From contig CAWCOL010000009.1 in assembly GCA_963797175.1 (NCBI GenBank), forward strand, positions 1,302,001 to 1,366,000: a stretch of 64,000 bases of DNA. The letters run 5' to 3'. Position numbers and translations under genes: made by a program. Of this stretch, positions 8,812 through 17,242 are shown piece by piece (the first letter of the stretch is position 1; every line of letters starts with the position of its first letter). The notes below the pieces were generated by a model, which was given only the letters and a program-made list of their open reading frames with translations, was not told the origin of the DNA and did no database searches. The stretch comes from DATLLN01 sp963797175 (GTDB taxonomy: Bacteria > Actinomycetota > Thermoleophilia > Gaiellales > JAICJC01).

Positions 8812-9476
8812 GACTCGAACAGGGTCAGCTCGGGTGCGACCTCGCCCTTCAGCACGGCCAGGTCGATCTCCACGAACGTGAAGCCGCGGGCCTCGCACAT
8901 GACGCGCGCCTGCGGCGCGATCGCGGGCGCCACCAGGATGCCGCGGCAGGGCGCGTGCGCCGGGTCGAGATCGACCCGCTCGCAGTAGCGCGTCAGCTGC
9001 TCGACGTGCGCGGCGACGGCGCGCACCCGCTTCACCTCGACCACCACCGTGCGGCCCTCGGCGTCGCGGCAGAACAGGTCGATCGGCCCGGTGTCGGTGA
9101 ACCGCTCGCGCTCCAGCACGGTCAGCCCGGGCTCGATCGTCTCCGGCGCACGCTCCAGCAGCTCGTGCCACTGCCGCTCCGCGCCGTCATGCTCCAGCAC
9201 CGCATCGTCCGCCAGGGCGAGGCGCTCGTCCGAGAGGACGTCATGGAGCAGGATCACCAGCGACTCGTCGGACGCCGGCCGGTAGACACGGATCGTGTCG
9301 CGCTCCTCGCGGACGCTGGTCGGCCCCGCCATGTAGTTGAGCGGCTTGAACCCCTTGTCGGAGTGGACGCAGAGCGAGCCGTCGTCCTTGAACACGATCA
9401 GCCTGTCGCCGGACGCGAGCCGCGTCGTGGCGCGGCCGTGGTAGGCGATCTCGCAGCGGGCGACGAGGATCCTCAT
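8808..9476 (-). CDS. nucS: endonuclease NucS (mismatch-specific)
   Basis: NucS cuts both strands at mismatches and provides the non-canonical mismatch repair of most actinobacteria that lack MutS/MutL; it is directed by the beta clamp. The 222-residue length is normal. The N-terminal DNA-binding half has LASGDRLIVFKDDGSLCVH, and the C-terminal PD-(D/E)XK nuclease has GPIDLFCRD (Asp about 133) and VVVEVKR (Glu 147, Lys 149). It ends TLFES and shows no obvious clamp-binding tail. It is followed by a coupled small membrane protein. Confidence 0.93.
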   Translation of the reverse strand: MRILVARCEIAYHGRATTRLASGDRLIVFKDDGSLCVHSDKGFKPLNYMAGPTSVREERDTIRVYRPASDESLVILLHDVLSDERLALADDAVLEHDGAERQWHELLERAPETIEPGLTVLERERFTDTGPIDLFCRDAEGRTVVVEVKRVRAVAAHVEQLTRYCERVDLDPAHAPCRGILVAPAIAPQARVMCEARGFTFVEIDLAVLKGEVAPELTLFES

Positions 9477-9506
9477 CGCCGACCACGATACCGCCGGACG
9501 GCGGCG

Positions 9507-10103
9507 CTATCCCGCGATCTCGTCGGCGATCCGGGCGAGGTCGTCCTGGACGATCTGCGAGTCGTGCTCGTTGGAGGCCTCGCCCATTGCGAGCACACGG
9601 CCGTTCGCGAGGAAGGTCTGGTAGTCGCCCGTCGTCCCGGGAAGCGTCCCGCGAGCACCGTCCGCGTGCATGTCGAGGCCGATCGTGTTGTCAGAGATCA
9701 CCGTAAACGGCCGCGGCACCGGGTACCCGCCGGTCGTCACCACCTTCACGCCGGCGATCTCCGCACGCGCGCACTGGGCGGCCAGCGCTGGCGAGTCGAA
9801 GACCACGACCAGCATGCCGATGTTCTCCGTGTCGCCGGTTGGGGGCACACGGTGATCGCCGAACGCGATGCTGTACCGGGGACGCCGGAAGTGCGCGTAC
9901 TGGCCGGCCGTCGGCTTCGTCGGGCCCAGCTCGGCCTCGCCCCGGTCACACCGATACGACGCCGGATCCGGCAACGGCGACACCTCGGTGAGCCCATCGT
10001 CACGCGCCTGCTTCAACGCTTGAGACTGGGTCATCGTCGCGTGGGAGGACGAGCCGCCGCCGAAGCAGCCGGTCGCCAGGAGCGCCAGCGCGAGGAGGCT
10101 CAG
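9507..10103 (-). CDS. putative lipoprotein with a probable CTG start
   Basis: The product (about 198 residues) begins with the hydrophobic segment LSLLALALLATGC, where LLATGC is a good lipobox, so the mature protein would start at that cysteine and be anchored outside the membrane. No family was recognised. No ATG, GTG or TTG lies in frame near the signal segment. The first usable codon is CTG at 10103-10101, which overlaps the upstream TGA as CTGA, the same arrangement as the ATGA and GTGA couplings elsewhere in the window. A longer start far upstream would overlap the neighbour by about 170 bases and is less likely. Confidence 0.6.
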   Translation of the reverse strand: MSLLALALLATGCFGGGSSSHATMTQSQALKQARDDGLTEVSPLPDPASYRCDRGEAELGPTKPTAGQYAHFRRPRYSIAFGDHRVPPTGDTENIGMLVVVFDSPALAAQCARAEIAGVKVVTTGGYPVPRPFTVISDNTIGLDMHADGARGTLPGTTGDYQTFLANGRVLAMGEASNEHDSQIVQDDLARIADEIAG

Positions 10104-10729
10104 TACAGGCCGTCGCCGCGCGCGTACCGCTTCGCCCGCTCGGCGTCGTACAGCTGGGCGTCGAAATCGTCGTCGCGCACCGACCGCAGGATCGCACCGC
10201 TGCTGGGCAGCGAGGAGCGGTCGATGTGGTGCTCCGGGTTCCACAGGTCGGAGCGGATCAGCGCCTTCGAGCACTGCGTGTACGCCTCCTCGATCTCGAC
10301 CATTATGCCCAGCCGCGGAGCCTTGTTGTCAATCGCGCTTTCGGCGAGCAGGTCGGGGTCGTCGATCACGTACGCCCGCCCGTTGACCCGGAACGAGTCG
10401 CCGATGCCGGGGATCAGGAACACGAGGCCGACGTGCGGGTTGGCGAGGATGTTACGCAGCGTGTCAGCGATGCGGTTGCCCGGGCGGTCGGGGATCAGCA
10501 GCGTGCGCTGGTCGAGGATGCGGACGAACCCGGCCGGGTCGCCCCGGGGCGAGACGTCGCAGCGGCCGTCCGGCGACGCGGTGGCGATGCACAGAAACGG
10601 CGACGCCTCGATGAACTGCCGCGTCAGCGGGGTGAGGTGATCGGTGATCTTGGAGACGACCACGTCCGACGGCAGCCCGATCGCCTCGCGCAGCTCGGCC
10701 TCGTCCCGCAGTGTCCTGGACGCCTCCAT
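10100..10729 (-). CDS. pyridoxamine 5'-phosphate oxidase-family FMN protein
   Basis: The 209-residue split-barrel protein has RTLRDEAELREAIG at its start and PFLCIATASPDGRCDVSPRGDPAGF, the strand-turn-strand that binds FMN in this superfamily, with NPHVGLVFLIPG later. The length and N-terminus match the family annotated as PPOX-class FMN-dependent flavin or F420 oxidoreductases. The ATG at 10729 gives the family-like N-terminus; another ATG lies at 10747. It is divergent from a methyltransferase and overlaps the lipoprotein gene. Cofactor (FMN or F420) and substrate are uncertain. Confidence 0.8.
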   Translation of the reverse strand: MEASRTLRDEAELREAIGLPSDVVVSKITDHLTPLTRQFIEASPFLCIATASPDGRCDVSPRGDPAGFVRILDQRTLLIPDRPGNRIADTLRNILANPHVGLVFLIPGIGDSFRVNGRAYVIDDPDLLAESAIDNKAPRLGIMVEIEEAYTQCSKALIRSDLWNPEHHIDRSSLPSSGAILRSVRDDDFDAQLYDAERAKRYARGDGLY

Positions 10730-10771
10730 CGCCACCAGTCTAGGCATCCGCACGTCTGGCATAGTCCGGTG

Positions 10772-11509
10772 ATGCCCGAGAACCACTTCGGCGAACGCGT
10801 CGCCGCGCACTACGACGACCCCGACTCCGCGATGTTCCAGCCGGCGGCGATCGACCCGACCGTCGACCTGCTCGCGGAGCTCGCCGGCGACGGCGCAGCG
10901 CTCGAGTTCGGCATCGGCACCGGCCGGATCGCGGTCCCGCTGCGCGCACGCGGCGTGCCGGTGAGCGGCATCGACCTCTCGCCGGAGATGGTGGCGCGGC
11001 TCCACGCCAAGCCCGGCGGCGAGCAGATCGCCGTCACCATGGGCGACTTCGCAACGGCCCGGGCCGAGGGGACGTTCACCGTTGCCTACCTGGTCTACAA
11101 CACGATCAACAACCTGACGAGCCAGGACGCACAGGTCGCCTGCTTCCAGAACGCCGCGTCGCACCTCGAGCCGAACGGCACGTTCGTCGTCGAGGTGGGC
11201 GTGCCCGGGCTGCAGCGGCTCCACCCGGGGGAGCGGTACATCCCGTTCACCGTGTCGGAGGAGTACCTCGGCTTCGACGACTACCACGACCTCGTCAACC
11301 AGCGCTTCTCGTCCAACCACTACACGATCACCGGAGGCCGGGTCGACGTGAACTCGGTGCCGTTCCGCTACGTCTGGCCGTCCGAGCTCGACCTGATGGC
11401 GCGGCTCGCCGGCATGCGGCTGCGCAACCGCTGGAGCGGCTGGAACCGCGAGCCGTTCACCGGTGAGAGCCGCCGGCACGTCTCCGTCTGGGAGATGACC
11501 GCCGGGTAG
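10772..11509 (+). CDS. SAM-dependent methyltransferase (class I)
   Basis: The 245-residue Rossmann-fold methyltransferase has motif I as ALEFGIGTGRIAVPL near residues 42-56, the acidic residue after strand 2 in GIDLSPEM, and TFTVAYLVYNTINNL as the motif IV region. The C-terminal half contains RYVWPSELDLMARLAGMRL, common in small-molecule methyltransferases. There is no substrate clue. Divergent from the PPOX-family gene; convergent with the EamA transporter one base away. Confidence 0.8.
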   Translation: MPENHFGERVAAHYDDPDSAMFQPAAIDPTVDLLAELAGDGAALEFGIGTGRIAVPLRARGVPVSGIDLSPEMVARLHAKPGGEQIAVTMGDFATARAEGTFTVAYLVYNTINNLTSQDAQVACFQNAASHLEPNGTFVVEVGVPGLQRLHPGERYIPFTVSEEYLGFDDYHDLVNQRFSSNHYTITGGRVDVNSVPFRYVWPSELDLMARLAGMRLRNRWSGWNREPFTGESRRHVSVWEMTAG

Positions 11510-11510
11510 C

Positions 11511-12416
11511 TCACTGCGCGCGAGCCGCCACCGGCTCATGCTCGGCGATGACGGCGTCCGGCGGCTCGGCGCCGGTCACCGCGGCGGCGCTGGCGACGAT
11601 CACCAGCACGACGCCGACCCACTGCGCGGCGCTCAGCCGCTGGTCGCGGATGGCGTAGCCGCTCAGCGCAGCCACGGCCGGCGACAGGCTGAGCACGAGG
11701 GCGTACGTCGCCGAGCGGAGCCGCCGCAGGGCGACGGCGTCCAGCGTCCCCGGCAGAGCGGTCGAGAGCATCCCGACGGCCGCGCCGATCAGCAGCACGC
11801 GGGCCGACAGCAGGTCGCTCCCGGCCGTGACAGCGGCGATCGCGGCGACGGGCACCGCGGCGAGCGCCATCGCCAGCGCCAGTCCCTGGGCGCCCGGCAG
11901 CCGCCGTGCGTGGTGCGCGGAGAGCAGGATGTATGCGCCCCAGCACGCGCCCGCGCCCATCGCCAGCGCGATGCCGGCGGCCGTCACCGGCCCGTCCACG
12001 CCGTGCGCGAGCGCCAGCACGACGACGCTCGGCGCGGCCAGCCCCGCCGCGACCAGGTCGCGCGCACGCCGCGACCCGGCGATCGCGACGACGATCGGGC
12101 CGACCATCTCCAGGGCGACCGCGACACCCAGCGGCACCCGCTCGATGGCGAGGTAGAAGCAGCAGTTCATCCCCGCGATGACGGTGCCGTAGATCGCGAT
12201 CGTCGCCGCCTGGGGCGTGCGCAGCACGGCGGCCGGCGGTCGCGCCGTCGCAACCAGGAACGTCCCCGCGGTCAGCAGCCGCAGGGCGACCACCCCGACA
12301 GCGCCGACGCTCCCGAACAGCGTGATCGCGATCGCCGCGCCGGACTGCACCGAGATCATCGCCAGCAGCGTCGCGGTGACGCCCCACAGCACCCCGCTCC
12401 GTTGGAGTGCCGACAT
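11511..12416 (-). CDS. EamA/RhtA-family membrane transporter
   Basis: The product (about 301 residues) has roughly ten hydrophobic segments in two homologous halves, as in the drug/metabolite exporter superfamily that exports amino acids and metabolites. LLAMISVQSGAAIAITLF and the second-half GYAIRDQRLSAAQWVGVVLV fit the RhtA-like branch. The ATG at 12416 (SALQRSG) puts a short basic tip before the first membrane helix; an ATG at 12437 is also in frame. It is divergent from a GNAT gene. The substrate is unknown; threonine/homoserine-type export is known for the family. Confidence 0.82.
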   Translation of the reverse strand: MSALQRSGVLWGVTATLLAMISVQSGAAIAITLFGSVGAVGVVALRLLTAGTFLVATARPPAAVLRTPQAATIAIYGTVIAGMNCCFYLAIERVPLGVAVALEMVGPIVVAIAGSRRARDLVAAGLAAPSVVVLALAHGVDGPVTAAGIALAMGAGACWGAYILLSAHHARRLPGAQGLALAMALAAVPVAAIAAVTAGSDLLSARVLLIGAAVGMLSTALPGTLDAVALRRLRSATYALVLSLSPAVAALSGYAIRDQRLSAAQWVGVVLVIVASAAAVTGAEPPDAVIAEHEPVAARAQ

Positions 12417-12450
12417 CGCGGCACGGTAGCCCGCCATCTACCATCGCGGC

Positions 12451-12846
12451 ATGGGCACCGTCCACCAGTGGCGCGGGGCATTCACGAACGCCGAGCTGAA
12501 CGCGCTCCACGCCGAGGGGTTCGACCACCCGGTGCTGGACGACGACTGGCGCTCACAGCTCGAGCGGCACAGCCTCGGCTGGGTGTGCGCGCGCGACGGC
12601 GACCGGCTCGTCGGCTTCGCGAACGTCCCCTGGGACGGCGCCGCGCACGCGTTCGTCATGGACGTCCTGGTCAGCCGCGACCGGCGGCGCGGCGGGATCG
12701 GCCGCGAGCTGGTTGCCGTCGCGGAGCGGAAGGCGCGGGCCGCCGGCTGCGAGTGGCTGCACGTGGACTTCGAGGAGCACCTGCGGGCCTTCTATCTCGA
12801 GGCCTGCGGGTTCACTCCGACCGACGCGGGGCTGATCGCGCTGTAG
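12451..12846 (+). CDS. GNAT-family N-acetyltransferase
   Basis: The 131-residue single GNAT domain has the acetyl-CoA pyrophosphate loop as RDRRRGGIGRELV (about 73-85) and the C-terminal strand with FYLEACGFTPTDAG. It probably acetylates a small amine or protein N-terminus. Its last 35 bases overlap the convergent hydrolase gene, an unusually long convergent overlap even for this compact stretch. Confidence 0.85.
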   Translation: MGTVHQWRGAFTNAELNALHAEGFDHPVLDDDWRSQLERHSLGWVCARDGDRLVGFANVPWDGAAHAFVMDVLVSRDRRRGGIGRELVAVAERKARAAGCEWLHVDFEEHLRAFYLEACGFTPTDAGLIAL

Positions 12847-13639
12847 CGGTGACCAGGTCGGCGAACTCCCGCGGCCGGGCGAGGTGCGGGAAGTGGTGCT
12901 CGACCGGCCAGACCGCGATCTCGGCCTGCGGCAGCATCTCGCCCAGCCAGAGGCGATCGGTCGACTCCACCGGGTTGGCATGCAGCGAGAGGTACGGCGT
13001 CCGGCTGCAGGAGAGCTGCTGCCAGCCCTCGTCACGCCAGGCAACCACCTCGTCGAGCGGCCGCTCCAGCAGATCCGCCTGGTAGCGGAGCACGACCTCC
13101 TGCGACGGGCGCTCACCCGCCGCCAGCAGCGCGCGGGGCCCGGGCGCCAGCAGGTCGGTGCGCCAGCTCCGGCGGAACCGGCCCCAGGCCTCGGCGAACC
13201 CGTCGCCGGCGAGCCTCGGGGCCGCCGCCCTGATGCCGGGGGCGAACGCCTCCAGCCGGATCGGCGCCTCCACGCTGATGACGCCGGAGGCGGGGTGGGT
13301 CGCCGCGTAGATGCTTGCGAGCGGGCCGCCGATCGAGTGGCCGACCATCAGCGGCCGCTCGATCCCGGCCTCGAGGACGGCCGCATGGATCGCCTCGACG
13401 ACCGGGGTCAGGCCGCGCCCCGGCATCATCGCGGAGCCGCCGTGACCCGGCAGATCGAACGCGATGACGCGGCGGCCTGCGGGAAGCGCGTCCAGCACGG
13501 GATCCCACATCCGCCGGTCGAAGGTGAGGCCGTGCAGCAGGACGATGGCCGGCCCGCGCCCGTCGCCGGGCCGCTCCCGGCCGGCCAGGCCGGCCCAGCG
13601 GATCCGCGATGAGGTGGGAGAGGTGTCGGTCAGTGGCAT
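12812..13639 (-). CDS. alpha/beta-fold hydrolase
   Basis: The 275-residue hydrolase has the oxyanion region IVLLHGLTFDRRMWD (about 30-44), the nucleophile elbow GHSIGGPLA (Ser about 103) and a terminal histidine in EHHFPHL. The ATG at 13639 is preceded by AAGGAGC. It is divergent from a TetR regulator, with a palindromic operator between them, so the regulator probably controls this enzyme, a common arrangement for detoxification or ester-cleaving hydrolases. Confidence 0.88.
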   Translation of the reverse strand: MPLTDTSPTSSRIRWAGLAGRERPGDGRGPAIVLLHGLTFDRRMWDPVLDALPAGRRVIAFDLPGHGGSAMMPGRGLTPVVEAIHAAVLEAGIERPLMVGHSIGGPLASIYAATHPASGVISVEAPIRLEAFAPGIRAAAPRLAGDGFAEAWGRFRRSWRTDLLAPGPRALLAAGERPSQEVVLRYQADLLERPLDEVVAWRDEGWQQLSCSRTPYLSLHANPVESTDRLWLGEMLPQAEIAVWPVEHHFPHLARPREFADLVTATARSAPRRSE

Positions 13640-13671
13640 CGGTGCTCCTTCAGTCTTTCGTAACGGTGTCA

Positions 13672-13688
13672 CGTTATAGCAGATAACG
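13672..13688. promoter_or_regulatory. TetR-type operator between hydrolase and regulator genes
   Basis: A perfect inverted repeat, CGTTAT-AGCAG-ATAACG, sits midway between the divergent starts. Outer repeats CGTAAC (13660-13665) and GTTGCG (13696-13701) extend the symmetry with one mismatch. The left part contains TATAAC on the minus strand, a fair -10 for the hydrolase gene, so a bound repressor would block that promoter and probably its own. Confidence 0.7.
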
Positions 13689-13714
13689 AAACGTCGTTGC
13701 GTTATGCTGCCGGC

Positions 13715-14314
13715 GTGGGCCGGCGAAAGCAGCACGACGACCGCACCGCGGCGGCGCTCCTGGACGAGGCGGAGCGGATCGTCGATGCGGACGGCATCGA
13801 TGCGCTCACGGTGCGCGGCGTCGCCGCCGGGATCGGCACGACCACCCGTGCCGTGTACAGCGCGTTCGGCTCGAAGAACCAGCTCGTGGTGGCGCTGGGA
13901 TCGCGCGGATTCGACCTGCTCCGCGAGCAGATCGAGACGATGCCGGCGACGGCGGATCCCGCCGCCGACCTGGTCGATGCAGGCGTGACCGTGTTCCGGC
14001 GCTTCGCTATCGACCGCCCCGCGCTGTTTCGGATCGGCGTGCAGCGAACGCTGCCCGAGCCGGGGCTTGCCGCCGGCTTTCGCGACGCCGCCCAGGAGGC
14101 GTTGGACGGCCTGACCGCACGCGTCGAGCGGCTCGCCGACGCCGGGCTACTGGGCGAGCGCACCGTGCGTGACGCGGTCACCGAGTTCCACGCGCTGTGC
14201 GAGGGGCTGGCCGCGATCGAGCTGCGGGGGGCACTGCCCGACGGGCACCAGGAGCGGCTGTGGCGCGACGCGCTGGGGTCGCTCGTCCGCGGATTCGCGG
14301 ATCGCGCGGAATGA
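13715..14314 (+). CDS. TetR-family transcriptional regulator
   Basis: The 199-residue regulator has an N-terminal helix-turn-helix, ALTVRGVAAGIGTTTRAVYSAFGSKNQLV (described by positions about 31-59), and an all-helical ligand domain ending in a helix typical of the WHG/TetR C-terminal type. The GTG at 13715 (GRRKQHDD) places the recognition helix at the normal distance from the N-terminus. It probably represses the divergent hydrolase and itself through the palindrome at 13672-13688. The ligand is unknown. Confidence 0.88.
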   Translation: MGRRKQHDDRTAAALLDEAERIVDADGIDALTVRGVAAGIGTTTRAVYSAFGSKNQLVVALGSRGFDLLREQIETMPATADPAADLVDAGVTVFRRFAIDRPALFRIGVQRTLPEPGLAAGFRDAAQEALDGLTARVERLADAGLLGERTVRDAVTEFHALCEGLAAIELRGALPDGHQERLWRDALGSLVRGFADRAE

Positions 14315-14316
14315 AC

Positions 14317-14343
14317 TGTCGATTCTCGGGCGTCCCGTTCGTC
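14317..14343 (+). promoter_or_regulatory. ECF42-type promoter for the DGPF-sigma operon
   Basis: TGTCGA at 14317-14322 and CGTC at 14340-14343 are separated by 17 bases. This fits the promoter described for the ECF42 sigma group (TGTCGA at -35 and CGA/TC at -10). It lies directly upstream of the DGPF protein gene whose operon encodes an ECF42 sigma factor, so autoregulation is likely. AAGGAGG before 14377 is the ribosome-binding site. Confidence 0.65.
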
Positions 14344-14376
14344 TAGACGCGACCATCCCGAACAAGGAGGACTGAG

Positions 14377-14736
14377 ATGCGCTACATCCTGCTGATCCAC
14401 CAGGGCGACTCGCCCACACCCCGCGACCCCGAGGCCTGGGGGACGCTCTCCCAGGACGAGCAGAACGCGGTCTTCGCGGACTACCAGGCCATCAACCAGA
14501 CGCCCGGCGTCACGCCCGGACTGGGGCTGGCGGAGCCGCAGACGGCGACGACCGTGCGGGTGCAGGACGGGACGACCCTGACCACCGACGGCCCGTTCGC
14601 CGAGACCAAGGAGGCCCTGGGCGGCTACCTGCTGTTCGAGGCGGATGACCTCGATGCCGCGATCGAGCTGGCGGCGCGGATCCCGGCCGCGCGGCTGGGC
14701 GGCGCGATCGAGGTGCGACCGATCGTCGAGTGGTGA
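14377..14736 (+). CDS. YCII-related DGPF-domain protein
   Basis: The 119-residue YCII-like ferredoxin-fold protein carries the signature TDGPFAETKE near residues 70-79. DGPF proteins are almost always encoded beside ECF42 sigma factors and are proposed to act as partners or targets of them. It has a strong AAGGAGG ribosome-binding site, and its stop overlaps the sigma factor start by a few bases, so the two are co-translated. Confidence 0.92.
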   Translation: MRYILLIHQGDSPTPRDPEAWGTLSQDEQNAVFADYQAINQTPGVTPGLGLAEPQTATTVRVQDGTTLTTDGPFAETKEALGGYLLFEADDLDAAIELAARIPAARLGGAIEVRPIVEW

Positions 14737-15920
14737 CCGAGCTCGACCGGGTCTTCCGCGACCAGTGGGGTCGCGTGCTCGCTGCGCTGATCGGCTTCCT
14801 CGGCGACTTCGACCTCGCCGAGGAGGCCGCGCAGGAGGCGTTCGCGATCGCGGCCGAGCGGTGGCCGGTCGACGGCGTTCCCGGCAACCCCGGCGCCTGG
14901 CTGGTGTCGACGGGGCGCAACCGCGCCGTCGACCGGCTCCGCCGCGATCGCGTGCTGGCCGCGAAGACCCGCCTGCTCCCCATCCCGGAGGCGGTGGAGG
15001 ACGACATGGACGAGACGACGTTCCCCGACGAGCGACTGGAGCTGCTGTTCACCTGCTGCCATCCGGCGCTCGCAACCGACGCGCAGGTCGCGCTCACGCT
15101 GCGCGCAATGGGCGGCCTGACGACGCCCGAGATCGCCCGCGCGTTCCTCGTGCCCGAGCCGACGATGGCGCAGCGCCTGGTGCGGGCCAAGCGCAAGATC
15201 GCGGCGGCCGGCATCCCGTTCCGGGTGCCGCCCGCGCACCTGCTGCCCGACCGGCTGGCGGCGGTGCTGGCCGTCGTCTACCTGATCTTCAACGAGGGCT
15301 ACAGCGGCCGCGGCGACCTGGCCGCAGAGGCGATCCGGCTCGGCCGCGCGCTTGCCGGCCTGATGCCGGACGAGCCCGAGGTACATGCGCTGCTGGCGCT
15401 GATGCTGCTCCACGACGCGCGCAGCGCGGCGCGGTTCTCGGGCGGCGACCTGGTGCTGCTCGCCGACCAGGACCGCGCGCTGTGGGACGCGGCGCAGATC
15501 GACGAGGGACGCGCGGTGCTCGACCGGGCGATCGCTCTGCAGGGCCGCGGGCCGTACGTGGTGCAGGCCGCGATTGCCTCGCTGCACGCTGACGATCCGC
15601 GCGACTGGACGGAGATCGCCGCGCTCTACGGCGAGCTGGCGCGGCTGACGGGCTCACCCGTGGTCGAGCTGAACCGCGCCGTCGCGGTGGCCGAGGCGGA
15701 GGGCCCCGAGGCAGGGCTGGCGGTCGCCGACGGGCTGCCGTTGGACGAATACCCCTACCTGCACTCGACGCGCGGCGAGCTGCTGCGCCGGATGGGGCGC
15801 ACGGACGAGGCGGTCGACGCGTTCCGACGCGCGCTCGAGCTGGCCCACACCGAGCCCGACCGGCGGCTGCTCGAGCGGCGGCTGGACGAGCTGGACGGGG
15901 TGGCGCGCGGCGATGGGTAG
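14730..15920 (+). CDS. ECF42-group RNA polymerase sigma factor with C-terminal TPR-like domain
   Basis: The product (about 396 residues) has a normal sigma-2 region (FDLAEEAAQEAFAIAAERW near 30) and a sigma-4 helix-turn-helix (TTPEIARAFLVPEPTMAQRL near 130). These are followed by the long helical extension with LIFNEGYSG typical of the ECF42 group, which is required for activity in studied members and replaces an anti-sigma factor. GTG starts at 14730 and 14733 are both possible. It is coupled to the DGPF gene and has a matching promoter upstream. Confidence 0.92.
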   Translation: MVTELDRVFRDQWGRVLAALIGFLGDFDLAEEAAQEAFAIAAERWPVDGVPGNPGAWLVSTGRNRAVDRLRRDRVLAAKTRLLPIPEAVEDDMDETTFPDERLELLFTCCHPALATDAQVALTLRAMGGLTTPEIARAFLVPEPTMAQRLVRAKRKIAAAGIPFRVPPAHLLPDRLAAVLAVVYLIFNEGYSGRGDLAAEAIRLGRALAGLMPDEPEVHALLALMLLHDARSAARFSGGDLVLLADQDRALWDAAQIDEGRAVLDRAIALQGRGPYVVQAAIASLHADDPRDWTEIAALYGELARLTGSPVVELNRAVAVAEAEGPEAGLAVADGLPLDEYPYLHSTRGELLRRMGRTDEAVDAFRRALELAHTEPDRRLLERRLDELDGVARGDG

Positions 15921-15949
15921 CCGTACGGTCGGCCGGTAGAGTCGCACGG

Positions 15950-16441
15950 ATGCCGGCACAGCTGCTCGCCGACCTGAACGTCTTCCAGGTCGCGCTCGTC
16001 GTGCGCGACCTCGACCGCTCGATCGCCGCGTACACCGGCATGGGCAGCTGTGGCTGGCGCGTCTACGAGTTCGTGCCCCACATGATGACGCGCTGGGAGA
16101 TGCACGGCGAGGCATCTGACGGCCGGCTGCTGCTCGCCCTGAACGACACACGCCCGCAGATCGAGCTGATCCAGCCCCTCTCCGGCGACACCATCCACCG
16201 GGAGTGGCTGGACGAACACGGCGAGGGCATGCACCACGTCGGCGCGCTGGTCGAGTCGGTCGACGCGGCGATCGCCGCCGCCGCGGCGGACGGGATCGGC
16301 GTGCTCGCCTACGGCGAGGGCTTCGGCGCCGCCGGCGACGGGAGGGCGGCGTACCTCGACACCGCAGCCCGGCTGGGCATGATCGTCGAGGTGGTCGAGC
16401 CGCCGGCGAGCGGGCTGGGCGAGCCGCTCAGGCGGCGCTGA
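15950..16441 (+). CDS. VOC-superfamily (glyoxalase-like) protein
   Basis: The 163-residue product has two beta-alpha-beta-beta-beta modules: FQVALVVRDLDRSIAAYTG at the start and GMHHVGALVESVDAAIAAA near 90. The metal-binding His and Glu positions (His in MHHVG, Glu in MIVEVVE) are like those of methylmalonyl-CoA epimerase-type and glyoxalase_4 proteins. The substrate is not predictable. Convergent with a methyltransferase gene three bases away. Confidence 0.82.
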   Translation: MPAQLLADLNVFQVALVVRDLDRSIAAYTGMGSCGWRVYEFVPHMMTRWEMHGEASDGRLLLALNDTRPQIELIQPLSGDTIHREWLDEHGEGMHHVGALVESVDAAIAAAAADGIGVLAYGEGFGAAGDGRAAYLDTAARLGMIVEVVEPPASGLGEPLRRR

Positions 16442-16444
16442 TCG

Positions 16445-17242
16445 TCACCGGCGGCGGCCGACACGCAGCACGGCGCCCCAGTGACGGCGCGCGGTGCCCC
16501 CCGGTCGCTCGCCGAGCCGGCGGCGGATCTCGGCGTACAGGCGCTCGCGCTGCCACGGCTCCATCGCGATGTGGCCGGAGAACGTCTCCAGCAGATCGAT
16601 GTAGCCCTCCGCGTCGTAGGTCGTCTCCCAGTCGAACCGCGAGACCGAGACGTCCTCGAACAGCCCCGAACCGACCATCCCCGCGCGCCCGTCCGGCAGA
16701 TCAGCCGGCGTCGGCCAGCTTGCATCCGCCGGCAGGCCCCAGCCGATCTCCTCATAGACCTCCTGGAGCTCGCGGAAGAACGGGTCGCCGCCCTCCGGAA
16801 AGACGTGCGTCGCCGACCAGCACGCCAGATGGCCGCCCGGACGCAGGAGCGAGTGCGCCTTGGGGTATCCCACGTCGGGATCGACCCAGTGCCAGGAGGT
16901 TGCCGCGACGACCAGGTCGATGCTGAGCCCCGCCGGCGATTCCCACTGCTCGAACGAGGCCTCGACCACCTCGACGTCGGGGAACGCCGCCAGGTTGCGC
17001 CGCGCGACCGCGGCGAGGTTGGCGCCCAGCTCCACGGCGATGATGCGAAGGCCGAAGGCGGCGAGCCTGCGGGTGGCGATCCCCGTTCCCGGTCCGACTT
17101 CCACGGCCCGATCCCCGGCGGCGATCCCGGTGCGGGCGACGAGCTCCTCGTACAGCTCCTCCGGGTAGCGCGGCCGCGCCCGGTCGTAGCGCTCGGCCAC
17201 GGTGTCGAACGTCGTCCGGAGTGCCACCGGGTGCTGCCCCAT
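16445..17242 (-). CDS. SAM-dependent methyltransferase (class I)
   Basis: The 265-residue methyltransferase opens TFDTVAERYDRARPRYPEELY, the usual lead-in to a class I domain, with motif I as AVEVGPGTGIATRRL near 49-63 and LVVAATSWHWVDP as motif IV. It resembles small-molecule or tRNA/ubiquinone-type methyltransferases of broad specificity. The ATG at 17242 overlaps the stop of the upstream dienelactone hydrolase gene, so they form an operon. Confidence 0.83.
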   Translation of the reverse strand: MGQHPVALRTTFDTVAERYDRARPRYPEELYEELVARTGIAAGDRAVEVGPGTGIATRRLAAFGLRIIAVELGANLAAVARRNLAAFPDVEVVEASFEQWESPAGLSIDLVVAATSWHWVDPDVGYPKAHSLLRPGGHLACWSATHVFPEGGDPFFRELQEVYEEIGWGLPADASWPTPADLPDGRAGMVGSGLFEDVSVSRFDWETTYDAEGYIDLLETFSGHIAMEPWQRERLYAEIRRRLGERPGGTARRHWGAVLRVGRRR

